DNA from: Chloroflexota bacterium | Lineage (GTDB): Bacteria; Chloroflexota; Anaerolineae; UBA1429 | DNA length: 26,433 nucleotides | Assembly (NCBI GenBank): GCA_012515695.1 | Contig: JAAYXX010000340.1 | Location: 1-26,433 of the forward strand | Direction: 5' to 3' | Part shown: piece by piece, positions 6,405 through 13,295 of the stretch | Layout: each line of letters opens with the position of its first letter | How positions within the stretch are numbered: the first letter of the stretch is position 1 | Notes under the pieces: model-generated | The model's database searches: none | The model's input: the letters and a program-made list of their open reading frames with translations, nothing else | What the model was told of the DNA's origin: nothing | Made by a program: the position numbers and the translations under genes

Positions 6405-8600
6405 ATGGTTACCCAGTCGGAATCTTCTATATCAGAAGTCAATCTGAACGCCGAGATCGAGAACTTGAAACGCGGTCTGTTGCCGGGTATGGAGGTGGGG
6501 GCGCTCTTTGTGGGCTATTTATGGTTCATGCGCGTGGTTACTACAACCTGGCCGCTGGTGCTCAACCTGACTCCAGCCATCGCCATCTTTGCAGGCGCGT
6601 TGCTGGCCCACACGCTGCGGAAACGCTGGTATGGCCTGGCGTGTCGGCTGCTGCTAGTCGGCACTGTGTCCTTCATCGTGCTCATCTCCTTCGCACACCC
6701 AACGTCCGATTGCATGACGCTGGGCGTGCTGGTGATTATACTGGCCAGCGCGCTGGTGGGGACAGGCGAGGTGTTCCTGTTGACGCTGGTAATGTGGGGT
6801 GCGGCCACCGCCAGTAGTTCGTTCAGCATGGGTGTGCACCCTCCTGACTGGACGCGGACGCTGGATATGCTGGGGCTGTATATCCTCACCCTGGGGGCCA
6901 CCTGGCTGGCCGGGCGTCCCCTGCGAACCTCTGTGCAGTGGATGATTTCGAGTTGGCACCAATCGCGAAAGGCGCTGTTGGAGATACAACAGCGACGCGG
7001 CGAGCTTTACCGGGTGGTGCGGGCACTGGAAGAAGCCTCCTATCGTCTGGCGCGCATGAACAACGAATTGCTTGTGGCGCAGCGCGAAGCGGAGGCTGCC
7101 CGCATGTACAAATCGCGCTTTGCGGCAATGGTCAGCCACGAAATACGCGGCCCGCTCAACCTGATTCTAGGGTTCAGCCGTATGATGGCCCTATTCCCAG
7201 AGCGTTACAGCCAGCCCCTGCCAGCCGACTATTACAAAGACGTGGATACCATCTATCGCCACAGCAAGCACCTGTCGGCGTTGGTGGACGATATTCTGGA
7301 TTTTACCCAACTGGAGATGCAAAAGCTGCCCCTGGTCAAAGATCGGGTGGATATCGAGCGGGATGTGGTCGAGCCGACCATCGAGAACATCCGCTCCCTG
7401 GCAGAGCGCAAGGGGCTGACCCTGCATTACAAGCCGCATGGAAACCTTCCGTGGATACTGGCCGATGCCGTGCGCCTGCGTCAAACTGTTCTGAATCTGC
7501 TAACCAATGCGGTGCGGCTGACCACACGCGGCGGCATTGCCGTGTTCACCAGCGTGGACGGCGATAGCCTGCGGGTCAGCATTCAGGACACCGGCCCTGG
7601 CATTGACCCCAAAGAGCTTCCGAGCCTCTTCAAAGAGTTCCACCAGCTACGAACCGACCAGCGCGGCGAACAAGGCAGCGGTCTGGGACTGAGTATCTGC
7701 AAGCACCTGGTCGAGTTGCACGGAGGCAGAATCTGGGTCGAGAGCACGCTTGGGCAGGGGTCTACATTCCATTTCACCATCCCCCTGCCAGATGCCCAAA
7801 CGCACACAGCCCACTATATCAAGACGGAGGAAACCCTGCCCGCCTCTCTGGGGAACAACCACTGCCTGGTTGTGCATAGCGATTTCGGGGTCATGCGAGT
7901 TCTGGGGCGCTATCTGGAAGGCTACCGGGTGATCGGCACGCGCAACAGCAACGACGTGTTGCGACTGGTGGAGCAGTTGCATCCTCGCGCCGTTGTGACC
8001 AGCCACGAACTACGCGAGCAGGTCGCGGCGTGTCTGGCCGCCACAGCGCACGACGTGCCCCTCATTAGCTGGGGGTTGCCCCGGCTCGATACAGGCAATG
8101 CCAGCACGAACCTGATCGGGTATCTGGCCAAGCCCGTAACCCCGGAGATGATCAATTCGGTGATGGAGCAGTTCGCCGCCCAGGGAGAGATCACGGTGCT
8201 GCTGGTGGATGACGCCCCTGACGCGGTGCGCCTACTCGAGATGATGCTGACCACCCTGCCCCGCCCCTACAGAATCCTCAAAGCCTATGGCGGCCAACAT
8301 GCCCTGGATATCATGCAGGAGGTCGTGCCGCAGGTGGTCTTTTTGGATCTGGTGATGCCACGAGTAGACGGCAAGCAAGTTCTGGCTCATATGCAGGCCG
8401 ATGAGCGCCTGCGCGAGGTGCCGGTAGTGGTGATCTCTGGTCAGGAATTGGGCGATGGCGACGCCCGGTGGGATATGCCCATTCTGATACAGCGGCGAGA
8501 AGCGATGGACGCTACTTGCAGCGTCCAATGCCTGCAATCCCTGCTAGATACGCCCAAACCAAATTACCTTGCTCACCTAACACCCGCCGCACCGTGCTGA
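6405..8600 (+). CDS. Membrane-bound hybrid histidine kinase with two receiver-like domains
   Basis: Start ATG 6405 is chosen because AAGGAGG lies 9 bases upstream; an earlier in-frame GTG at 6300 would overlap the oxidoreductase. The 731-residue product has about six hydrophobic segments (residues 25-185), a coiled linker, HisKA with phospho-acceptor His245 (MVSHEIRGPLNLILGFS), and HATPase_c with N box (LLTNAV, about 365), DTGPGI (about 394) and GSGLGLS (about 424). Two receiver-like modules follow. The first (about 485-595) has Thr-Ser where the phospho-Asp should be but keeps a Lys-Pro, so it is a pseudo-receiver. The second (about 600-731) has the acidic VDD and phospho-Asp648 (FLDLVMP) but no clear conserved Lys. 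Its 3' end overlaps the opposing receiver gene by 89 bases. Signal and output are unknown. Confidence 0.9.
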   Translation: MVTQSESSISEVNLNAEIENLKRGLLPGMEVGALFVGYLWFMRVVTTTWPLVLNLTPAIAIFAGALLAHTLRKRWYGLACRLLLVGTVSFIVLISFAHPTSDCMTLGVLVIILASALVGTGEVFLLTLVMWGAATASSSFSMGVHPPDWTRTLDMLGLYILTLGATWLAGRPLRTSVQWMISSWHQSRKALLEIQQRRGELYRVVRALEEASYRLARMNNELLVAQREAEAARMYKSRFAAMVSHEIRGPLNLILGFSRMMALFPERYSQPLPADYYKDVDTIYRHSKHLSALVDDILDFTQLEMQKLPLVKDRVDIERDVVEPTIENIRSLAERKGLTLHYKPHGNLPWILADAVRLRQTVLNLLTNAVRLTTRGGIAVFTSVDGDSLRVSIQDTGPGIDPKELPSLFKEFHQLRTDQRGEQGSGLGLSICKHLVELHGGRIWVESTLGQGSTFHFTIPLPDAQTHTAHYIKTEETLPASLGNNHCLVVHSDFGVMRVLGRYLEGYRVIGTRNSNDVLRLVEQLHPRAVVTSHELREQVAACLAATAHDVPLISWGLPRLDTGNASTNLIGYLAKPVTPEMINSVMEQFAAQGEITVLLVDDAPDAVRLLEMMLTTLPRPYRILKAYGGQHALDIMQEVVPQVVFLDLVMPRVDGKQVLAHMQADERLREVPVVVISGQELGDGDARWDMPILIQRREAMDATCSVQCLQSLLDTPKPNYLAHLTPAAPC

Positions 8601-9798
8601 TCAACGTTTCCTCATGGATCGGCTTGCACAACACTTCCGCCGCGCCCATCGCCAGGGCCAGCGCCGGGTCGCTCAACACGGAGCAAATCACAATGGGGAT
8701 CGCGCTGGTTGCGGGGTCCGACTTCAAGTATTCCAGCACATCCCAGCCCCCTTCGCTGGGCATGAGCACATCGAGCAGAATCAGGTCCGGCTCGCCTTCA
8801 CCAAGCCGGGCACGGAGTTCGTCGGCGCTGTATGCCGTCCGCACAGCAAAACGATGCGCTTGTAGATAGAGCTGGTATAGCCGCACGGTATCCACGTCAT
8901 CATCAATGACCAGCACCGTCTTGGGGCGAGTGACAGGCAAGACAAACACCAGTTCGGCCAGCCCCGGCGATTCCTGTACCACCCGCAGCCTCCCCCCATA
9001 CACCTCTATCAAGCCCCTCGCAAGGTCCAGGTCGGGCGCATGGGCCAGGCTCTCCTGGCTTATCTGGCTCGCGTCCAGGTCCCACACCCGGCACTCGATC
9101 CGATCGCCAACAACGCCCACCTGCACGTGCAGCGTTTGCCCTCTGACCAGCGCGATGCTCTCGGTCAGAATGCTCAACACAACCTGTCGCAACAACACTG
9201 GATCGCCGGATACAGCGGGCAGTGTTGCGGGCGCGTCCAGATGGAGGGTGACGCCGCGCTGCGCGGCCAGCGGCAGGATGATCCGGCGAGCGCCATCCAA
9301 CACGGTCTGCATCTCTACCGTGCTATGCCGGGTCTCGTAGGCCAGCCGGATAGCTCGCTGGCGTGCATCCAGGTTGGTCTGCATCTTGGCAGCGTTGGGA
9401 GGGATCGGGGGAGCCTGCCGAGGCTGGTAACGTTCCCATAGCAGGCGCGCCAGGGCCTCTATCGCTTCCTGCTGATAGCGGTAGTAGGACGACGCGCTGA
9501 TGGCGAGTTCCTGACAGGTCTCATACAGGCTATAACGGCGCACAAACCGCAGCAGCAGCAGGCGATACCGTCCCCATTCCCGCGAATCCAGCGGCAGGTC
9601 AGCAGGGGGACGCAGCGCCTCAATGCTGTCTCGCAACAGTTCCCGCAGAGAGGCCGTGTCCGTTCCGCCCGGCACCGTGTCAAGCTGCAACACATCCAGC
9701 AAAGGACTGTTCTGCAGACGCACCGTGTCGTGCAGGTTGTTCAGCGCATCTTTAACGTACTGGATAAATAGTTCTTCCGAGAACAACGAATTGTCCAT
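8512..9798 (-). CDS. Receiver protein with N-terminal helical/HTH-like region and degenerate HATPase domain
   Basis: A 428-residue protein. Residues about 75-122 (YSLYETCQELAISASSYYRYQQEAI) resemble a sigma-region-4 or HTH segment. Residues about 135-280 look like a histidine kinase ATPase region (DPVLLRQVVLSILTESIAL, then LARGLIEVYGGRLRV), but the N-box Asn and both glycine-rich boxes are lost and no HisKA His is seen. The C-terminal receiver is intact: acidic triplet near 299-301, phospho-Asp343 (LILLDVLMP), Ser373 and Lys392. It therefore probably receives a phosphoryl group rather than making one. It faces the hybrid kinase gene tail to tail, so the pair may form one signalling system. 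This partnership is inference from position. Confidence 0.85.
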   Translation of the reverse strand: MDNSLFSEELFIQYVKDALNNLHDTVRLQNSPLLDVLQLDTVPGGTDTASLRELLRDSIEALRPPADLPLDSREWGRYRLLLLRFVRRYSLYETCQELAISASSYYRYQQEAIEALARLLWERYQPRQAPPIPPNAAKMQTNLDARQRAIRLAYETRHSTVEMQTVLDGARRIILPLAAQRGVTLHLDAPATLPAVSGDPVLLRQVVLSILTESIALVRGQTLHVQVGVVGDRIECRVWDLDASQISQESLAHAPDLDLARGLIEVYGGRLRVVQESPGLAELVFVLPVTRPKTVLVIDDDVDTVRLYQLYLQAHRFAVRTAYSADELRARLGEGEPDLILLDVLMPSEGGWDVLEYLKSDPATSAIPIVICSVLSDPALALAMGAAEVLCKPIHEETLISTVRRVLGEQGNLVWAYLAGIAGIGRCK

Positions 9799-10057
9799 GC
9801 TAGATCATGCAACAAACTATGCAGAACAGATGACATTTCGCAGGTAAGTATTGGTAGCCTAACAGACGCCTCGCATGCTATACTTCTGCCATAGGGTGAG
9901 TCTATCCAAAGCGAACAAGCGAGCCTCGGCGTCTGCACACACAACCATTATGCTGCCTGCCCCGTTCGGCAGCCGCCCGGTGTTTAACCATGCACATCGG
10001 GTACTATAGCATGGCCCGACGCCCATGACAAGGGAAGATGGCCGCAACCAGGGGTAT

Positions 10058-10441
10058 GAGTTTTAACAAAATAGCTCGGTAAAGGATGGGCGATTGAAAC
10101 CGCGGCAACCTCTGCATCGCCAACAAGTTGGCGCCGCCATGCATGGCGCACCTGCCTTTGCAGGCTAGGGAGACAGTCGCCGAAGAGCGGCTGCGCCAGC
10201 AAGCTGGCGATGCAACGGTTGGTGCAGTCTTAACTGCCTATGCCGATGCGGATGTTGGTGCAGTCTCAACTGCCGCTACCCGGCGGTTAAAACCGCAGCA
10301 ACCTCTGCGAAGCCCACCTCCGTGGGCTGATCTGCAGTCGCCGAAGGGCGACTTGGCAATGGTTGGTGCAGTTTTAACTGCCTATGCCGATGCAACGGTT
10401 GGTGCAGTTATAACTGCCTACGAGATGGCACGCCGCGTTAC
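10058..10441. repeat. Modular palindromic hairpin array, copy 3 (largest)
   Basis: The left end is GAGTTTTAACAAAATAG (10058-10074), identical to the left end of copy 4. Inside are GCCAACAAGTTGGC, GCCATGCATGGC, CCTGCCTTTGCAGG, GCCAGCAAGCTGGC, GCCCACCTCCGTGGGC and GTCGCCGAAGGGCGAC hairpins. A unit of about 35 bp (GATGCAACGGTTGGTGCAGT, two bases, AACTGCC) occurs about four times, near 10208, 10243, 10353 and 10388. The right end (TAACTGCCTACGAGATGGCA...) is the reverse complement of the left part of copy 1 near 2190-2220. In the rest of the 9799-10531 gap I see no gene and no convincing promoter. Confidence 0.87.
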
Positions 10442-10531
10442 CCACGTAAATCTCTATTATATCGTCAGGGCGCGACAGACCCGGCAAGGGGCCATTGTCG
10501 CGCCCTTTGATGTACCTGACTCTTGCTCGCC

Positions 10532-11365
10532 CTATTCGGCGATCTGTTTGCCCCTCAATTGGGCGACGGGAGGCGCTTGCGGCAGCAGAGAGCGCAGCTT
10601 GATGATGATCCACAGACTGATGAGGGCAAACAACACATTCGCCGCTTCCGCCAGCCCGAACCCGACCAGCCGCACCAACCCCGGAACGATCAGGGCAATG
10701 GAGGCATGATATAGCATGGCAAAAAAGAACCAGCGCTTCTGGCGGGCGATCAGGCTGGACATTACCATCAGAGACCATGCTACCTGATGCGGCAGGGCCA
10801 ACACCCGCTCCAGCGCAACGATCAACGGTTGGTCCCACGTAGTATCCAGAATAGCGTACAGCGCGTCGCCGAGCGCCGTGTTGCCATCGGCTCCCAGCGA
10901 TTGCACCAACAGCGCCCAGTCCCCTCGATGAAGCGTCAGATAGGCCAGCAGATGCACAAAGGTCAGCCCGGCAATCAGCAGCACAGTTTCCAGCGTGCCA
11001 TGTCCCAGGCCGTACATCACCCCATTTCGCCAGTTCAGGCGCAGCCCACCCCGCGAAAAGAGGAACCGAAACCCGACCAACCGGCCCGCCTCCTCCACCA
11101 GCGCGGTAGACAGCGCCAGGGCCAGCATCCACAAGAACACGTCCGAGCTGTCGCGCAGTCGAGCAGTCATCAGGGTATCCAGGTAGACTCTCAGGGGCAA
11201 CCAGGTGAACAACTGGAATACGGCAAAGATCAGAGTCCCATAGAGAAACGCCTGCCAGGGGGCCGCGGTGCGCCGCCGGAAATAGAGGGCTATGGACAGG
11301 GGGTAGCCCACCTGTATGAGTAGCGAGATGCAGAAAGCGAGAATGGTGCAGGTTTCCAGACTCAT
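10532..11365 (-). CDS. YhfC-family intramembrane metalloprotease
   Basis: A 277-residue membrane protein with about seven to eight hydrophobic helices. It carries the YhfC family (PF10086) pattern, related to the CPBP/PrsW glutamic-type intramembrane proteases: ALVEEAGRLVGF with Glu91-Glu92 and Arg95, GLGHGTLET with His122 and Glu126, and a third His in MLYHASIAL near residue 220. Family members are presumed membrane proteases, but substrates are unknown. The ATG follows a G-run (GGGGGG) and a promoter lies at 11401-11428. The gene stands alone; a hairpin array lies downstream. Confidence 0.85.
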   Translation of the reverse strand: MSLETCTILAFCISLLIQVGYPLSIALYFRRRTAAPWQAFLYGTLIFAVFQLFTWLPLRVYLDTLMTARLRDSSDVFLWMLALALSTALVEEAGRLVGFRFLFSRGGLRLNWRNGVMYGLGHGTLETVLLIAGLTFVHLLAYLTLHRGDWALLVQSLGADGNTALGDALYAILDTTWDQPLIVALERVLALPHQVAWSLMVMSSLIARQKRWFFFAMLYHASIALIVPGLVRLVGFGLAEAANVLFALISLWIIIKLRSLLPQAPPVAQLRGKQIAE

Positions 11366-11400
11366 ATACCCCCCACATAGCTATTGCGTCAAGCGCGTAT

Positions 11401-11428
11401 ATTATAGAGACTCTACGCTCGCAAGCAA
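11401..11428 (-). promoter_or_regulatory. Promoter for the YhfC gene
   Basis: Minus-strand TTGCTT (11423-11428), 16 bp, perfect TATAAT (11401-11406). The leader would be about 30 bases. Between here and 11570 I see nothing else. Confidence 0.6.
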
Positions 11429-11582
11429 ACGCGACCAAGAGCGCCTCGAATTGGCGCATAACCGTTCAGACCTGAGGGGCGGAACTATCACAAGGGCGCT
11501 CAAGCTGCCAACGCCAGGCTCGTCTCCCGAAATCAACCATGACATTGGCGCTTTGCCCTTTCCCTTTAGTCAGGTTTAGTGC

Positions 11583-11588
11583 TATAAT
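11583..11588 (+). promoter_or_regulatory. Candidate -10 box upstream of the small membrane protein
   Basis: A perfect TATAAT preceded by AGGTTTAGTGC. The same AGGTTTAGT sequence precedes the -10 of the relA promoter at 13282. The -35 region is weak. Confidence 0.5.
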
Positions 11589-11672
11589 ACCTAGTAACCC
11601 TTCAGATCATAGGGAGTTCGCTCCAGGCAGCGCCCGATGATCAACCATTATAGATAGGCAGAGCTACAGATA

Positions 11673-11843
11673 ATGATGCGAGATGGAACCCGCCTGATTT
11701 TCTGGATAGATATCGCGATCCTGCTGATCGTCTGCGGGCTGATGCTCGCCGGGCAATGGGATTTCGTCATCGCCCTGTTTGTCGCTCTGCTGGTCCTCAA
11801 CTATTTTGACCGCTGGTGGAGCCGTCATCAGCCCAAATCATAG
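11673..11843 (+). CDS. Small two-helix membrane protein
   Basis: A 56-residue frame starting with two consecutive ATGs (11673 and 11676). It encodes two hydrophobic helices (LIFWIDIAILLIVCGLMLAG and FVIALFVALLVLNYF) separated by QWD, with a basic tail RWWSRHQPKS. A TATAAT box 85 bases upstream and the VanZ-like gene 28 bases downstream in the same direction suggest a two-gene unit. The ribosome site (AGGCAGAG) is weak and distant. The hydrophobic pattern and context support a real gene, but I cannot name a family. Confidence 0.6.
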   Translation: MMRDGTRLIFWIDIAILLIVCGLMLAGQWDFVIALFVALLVLNYFDRWWSRHQPKS

Positions 11844-11871
11844 CAGCCATTCTACCTTCGGACAATAAACC

Positions 11872-12336
11872 ATGTATAGGACCTGGTTTCGCCGTATAAG
11901 CAGCGTGTGTTTGCACTGGTTGCCATTGCTCGGCTGGATGGCGCTGATCTTTTGGCTGTCCGATCAGCCAGCACTCCCCCATCCAGGCCGCAAGGTGGGC
12001 GTCTCGGATGACGTCGGTGACTATGCAGCGCACGCTTTTGTGTTTGGCGTGCTGGCCCTGCTGGCATGGTGGGCGCTGCGGGCCTCCTGGCCGAAACTCG
12101 CCACCTTCTTGACCTCGCGCCCCGTCTACACCGCCGGGGCGTTCGCCATCCTGTACGCCATCTCGGACGAACTGCACCAGTCGCTCGTGCCAGGCCGATG
12201 GGCCAAAATGGCCGACCTGCTCGCCGATTGCGTCGGGATTTTCATTATAGTCGGACTGCTGGGCTGGTGGCAACACCGCCAGAGCCGCAACCAGGGCCGT
12301 CAGGCCCAGGCTGCCACCCACCGGGCCTTGGAATAA
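11872..12336 (+). CDS. VanZ-like family membrane protein
   Basis: A 154-residue protein with four predicted membrane helices. It has the VanZ-like signature (PF04892): LIFWLSDQP near the first helix, DYAAHAFVFGVLALL in the second, and SDELHQSLVPGRWAKMADLLADCVG from residue 98. Typical VanZ homologues are about this length. VanZ proteins affect teicoplanin sensitivity, but most homologues have no proven function, so a resistance role should not be assumed. There is no strong ribosome site before the ATG; coupling to the upstream 56-residue gene is possible. It ends 3 bases from the end of the convergent pseudouridine synthase gene. Confidence 0.88.
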   Translation: MYRTWFRRISSVCLHWLPLLGWMALIFWLSDQPALPHPGRKVGVSDDVGDYAAHAFVFGVLALLAWWALRASWPKLATFLTSRPVYTAGAFAILYAISDELHQSLVPGRWAKMADLLADCVGIFIIVGLLGWWQHRQSRNQGRQAQAATHRALE

Positions 12337-12339
12337 CCA

Positions 12340-13146
12340 TCATCGCAGCATCCTGGCCAGCGCGTCGAGTTCCTCGTTGGTGAGATCACGCCACTCACCG
12401 GGAGCCAGGTCGTTTAGGCGTATGGATCCAATAGCCGTCCTGATCAGGCGCAATGTCGGGTGGCCAACAGCAGCCGTCATATGGCGGATTTGGCGCTTGC
12501 GCCCTTCCCGCAAGACGATTCGCAGCCATGCGGTGGGCACATTTGCCCCCTGTTGAGCAGGGACCGAGCGCGGGGGCACCTGAGGCTCGCGGGAGCCGGT
12601 CAGCAGTTCCACCTCCGCCGGTTTGGTGCGGTGGCCCTTGACCACCACACCCCCGGCCAGTTGGGCCAGGGCTTGCTCATCAGGGATGCCCTCCACCAGC
12701 GCCAGATACGTCTTGGGATGGTCATAGCGGGGATGCGTCAGGCGGTGTAGCAGCCAGTTGTCGTCCGTCAGGAGCAACAGCCCTTCACTATCATAGTCCA
12801 GTCGCCCGGCAGCATACACGCCGGGGATGGGAACATAGTCGGCCACCGTCGCCCGGCCTTCCGAGTCGCCCAGGTCGCTCAACACCCGATAGGGTTTGTG
12901 CAAGGCGATGTACCGGCAGACGTTATCCAGCCGCACCGGGCACCCATCAACGGCGAGCGTGTCCCGTTGGGGATCCGCTCGCACGCCAACATCGCGCACC
13001 ACCCGGCCATTCAGGGTGACGCGCCCGGACGCGATGAGCCGCTCCACCCCGGGGCGTGCCCCGACACCAGCGGCAACCAACAGCACCGGGACCAGTTGGC
13101 GGCCCGCCACGCGGCTGATACACTCGGCGCGTTTAGGTTCGGGCAT
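12340..13146 (-). CDS. RsuA/RluB-family pseudouridine synthase
   Basis: A 268-residue enzyme (start ATG 13146, with GGGAGGAG just upstream; a longer in-frame start at 13167 lacks such a site). An N-terminal S4 RNA-binding domain (about residues 15-70, GRVTLNGRVVRDVGVRADP) precedes the catalytic domain. The RsuA/RluB/E/F signature GRLDYDSEGLLLLTDD places the catalytic Asp at about residue 117, and REGRKRQIRHMTAAVGHPTLRLIR is the usual C-terminal motif. It isomerises uridine in rRNA; RluB (23S helix 89) is the commonest match for this architecture, but RsuA, RluE and RluF cannot be excluded. The gene is divergent from relA. Confidence 0.9.
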   Translation of the reverse strand: MPEPKRAECISRVAGRQLVPVLLVAAGVGARPGVERLIASGRVTLNGRVVRDVGVRADPQRDTLAVDGCPVRLDNVCRYIALHKPYRVLSDLGDSEGRATVADYVPIPGVYAAGRLDYDSEGLLLLTDDNWLLHRLTHPRYDHPKTYLALVEGIPDEQALAQLAGGVVVKGHRTKPAEVELLTGSREPQVPPRSVPAQQGANVPTAWLRIVLREGRKRQIRHMTAAVGHPTLRLIRTAIGSIRLNDLAPGEWRDLTNEELDALARMLR

Positions 13147-13258
13147 ACTCTCCTCCCATCGTATCACCGGACGCCCCGCTCGGGGGCCATCCGGCAGCCT
13201 CTAGCTCGCCACAATCCAGGGCCAACGGCGGCCAAAAACAAAACTGCTGTACGCGCAA

Positions 13259-13287
13259 TTGCTCTCAGATAAGGTTTAGTATATAAT
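13259..13287 (+). promoter_or_regulatory. relA promoter predicting a leaderless transcript
   Basis: TTGCTC (13259-13264), 17 bp, TATAAT (13282-13287). Transcription would start around 13294-13296, at or next to the ATG at 13296. No ribosome binding site precedes that ATG. Confidence 0.65.
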
Positions 13288-13295
13288 ATGTTATT

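Noticed and set aside
10128..10709. 193-residue open frame on the plus strand
   Set aside because: Its repeats (VGAVLTAYADA) come from the 35-bp repeat units, and it then runs antisense into the YhfC gene.
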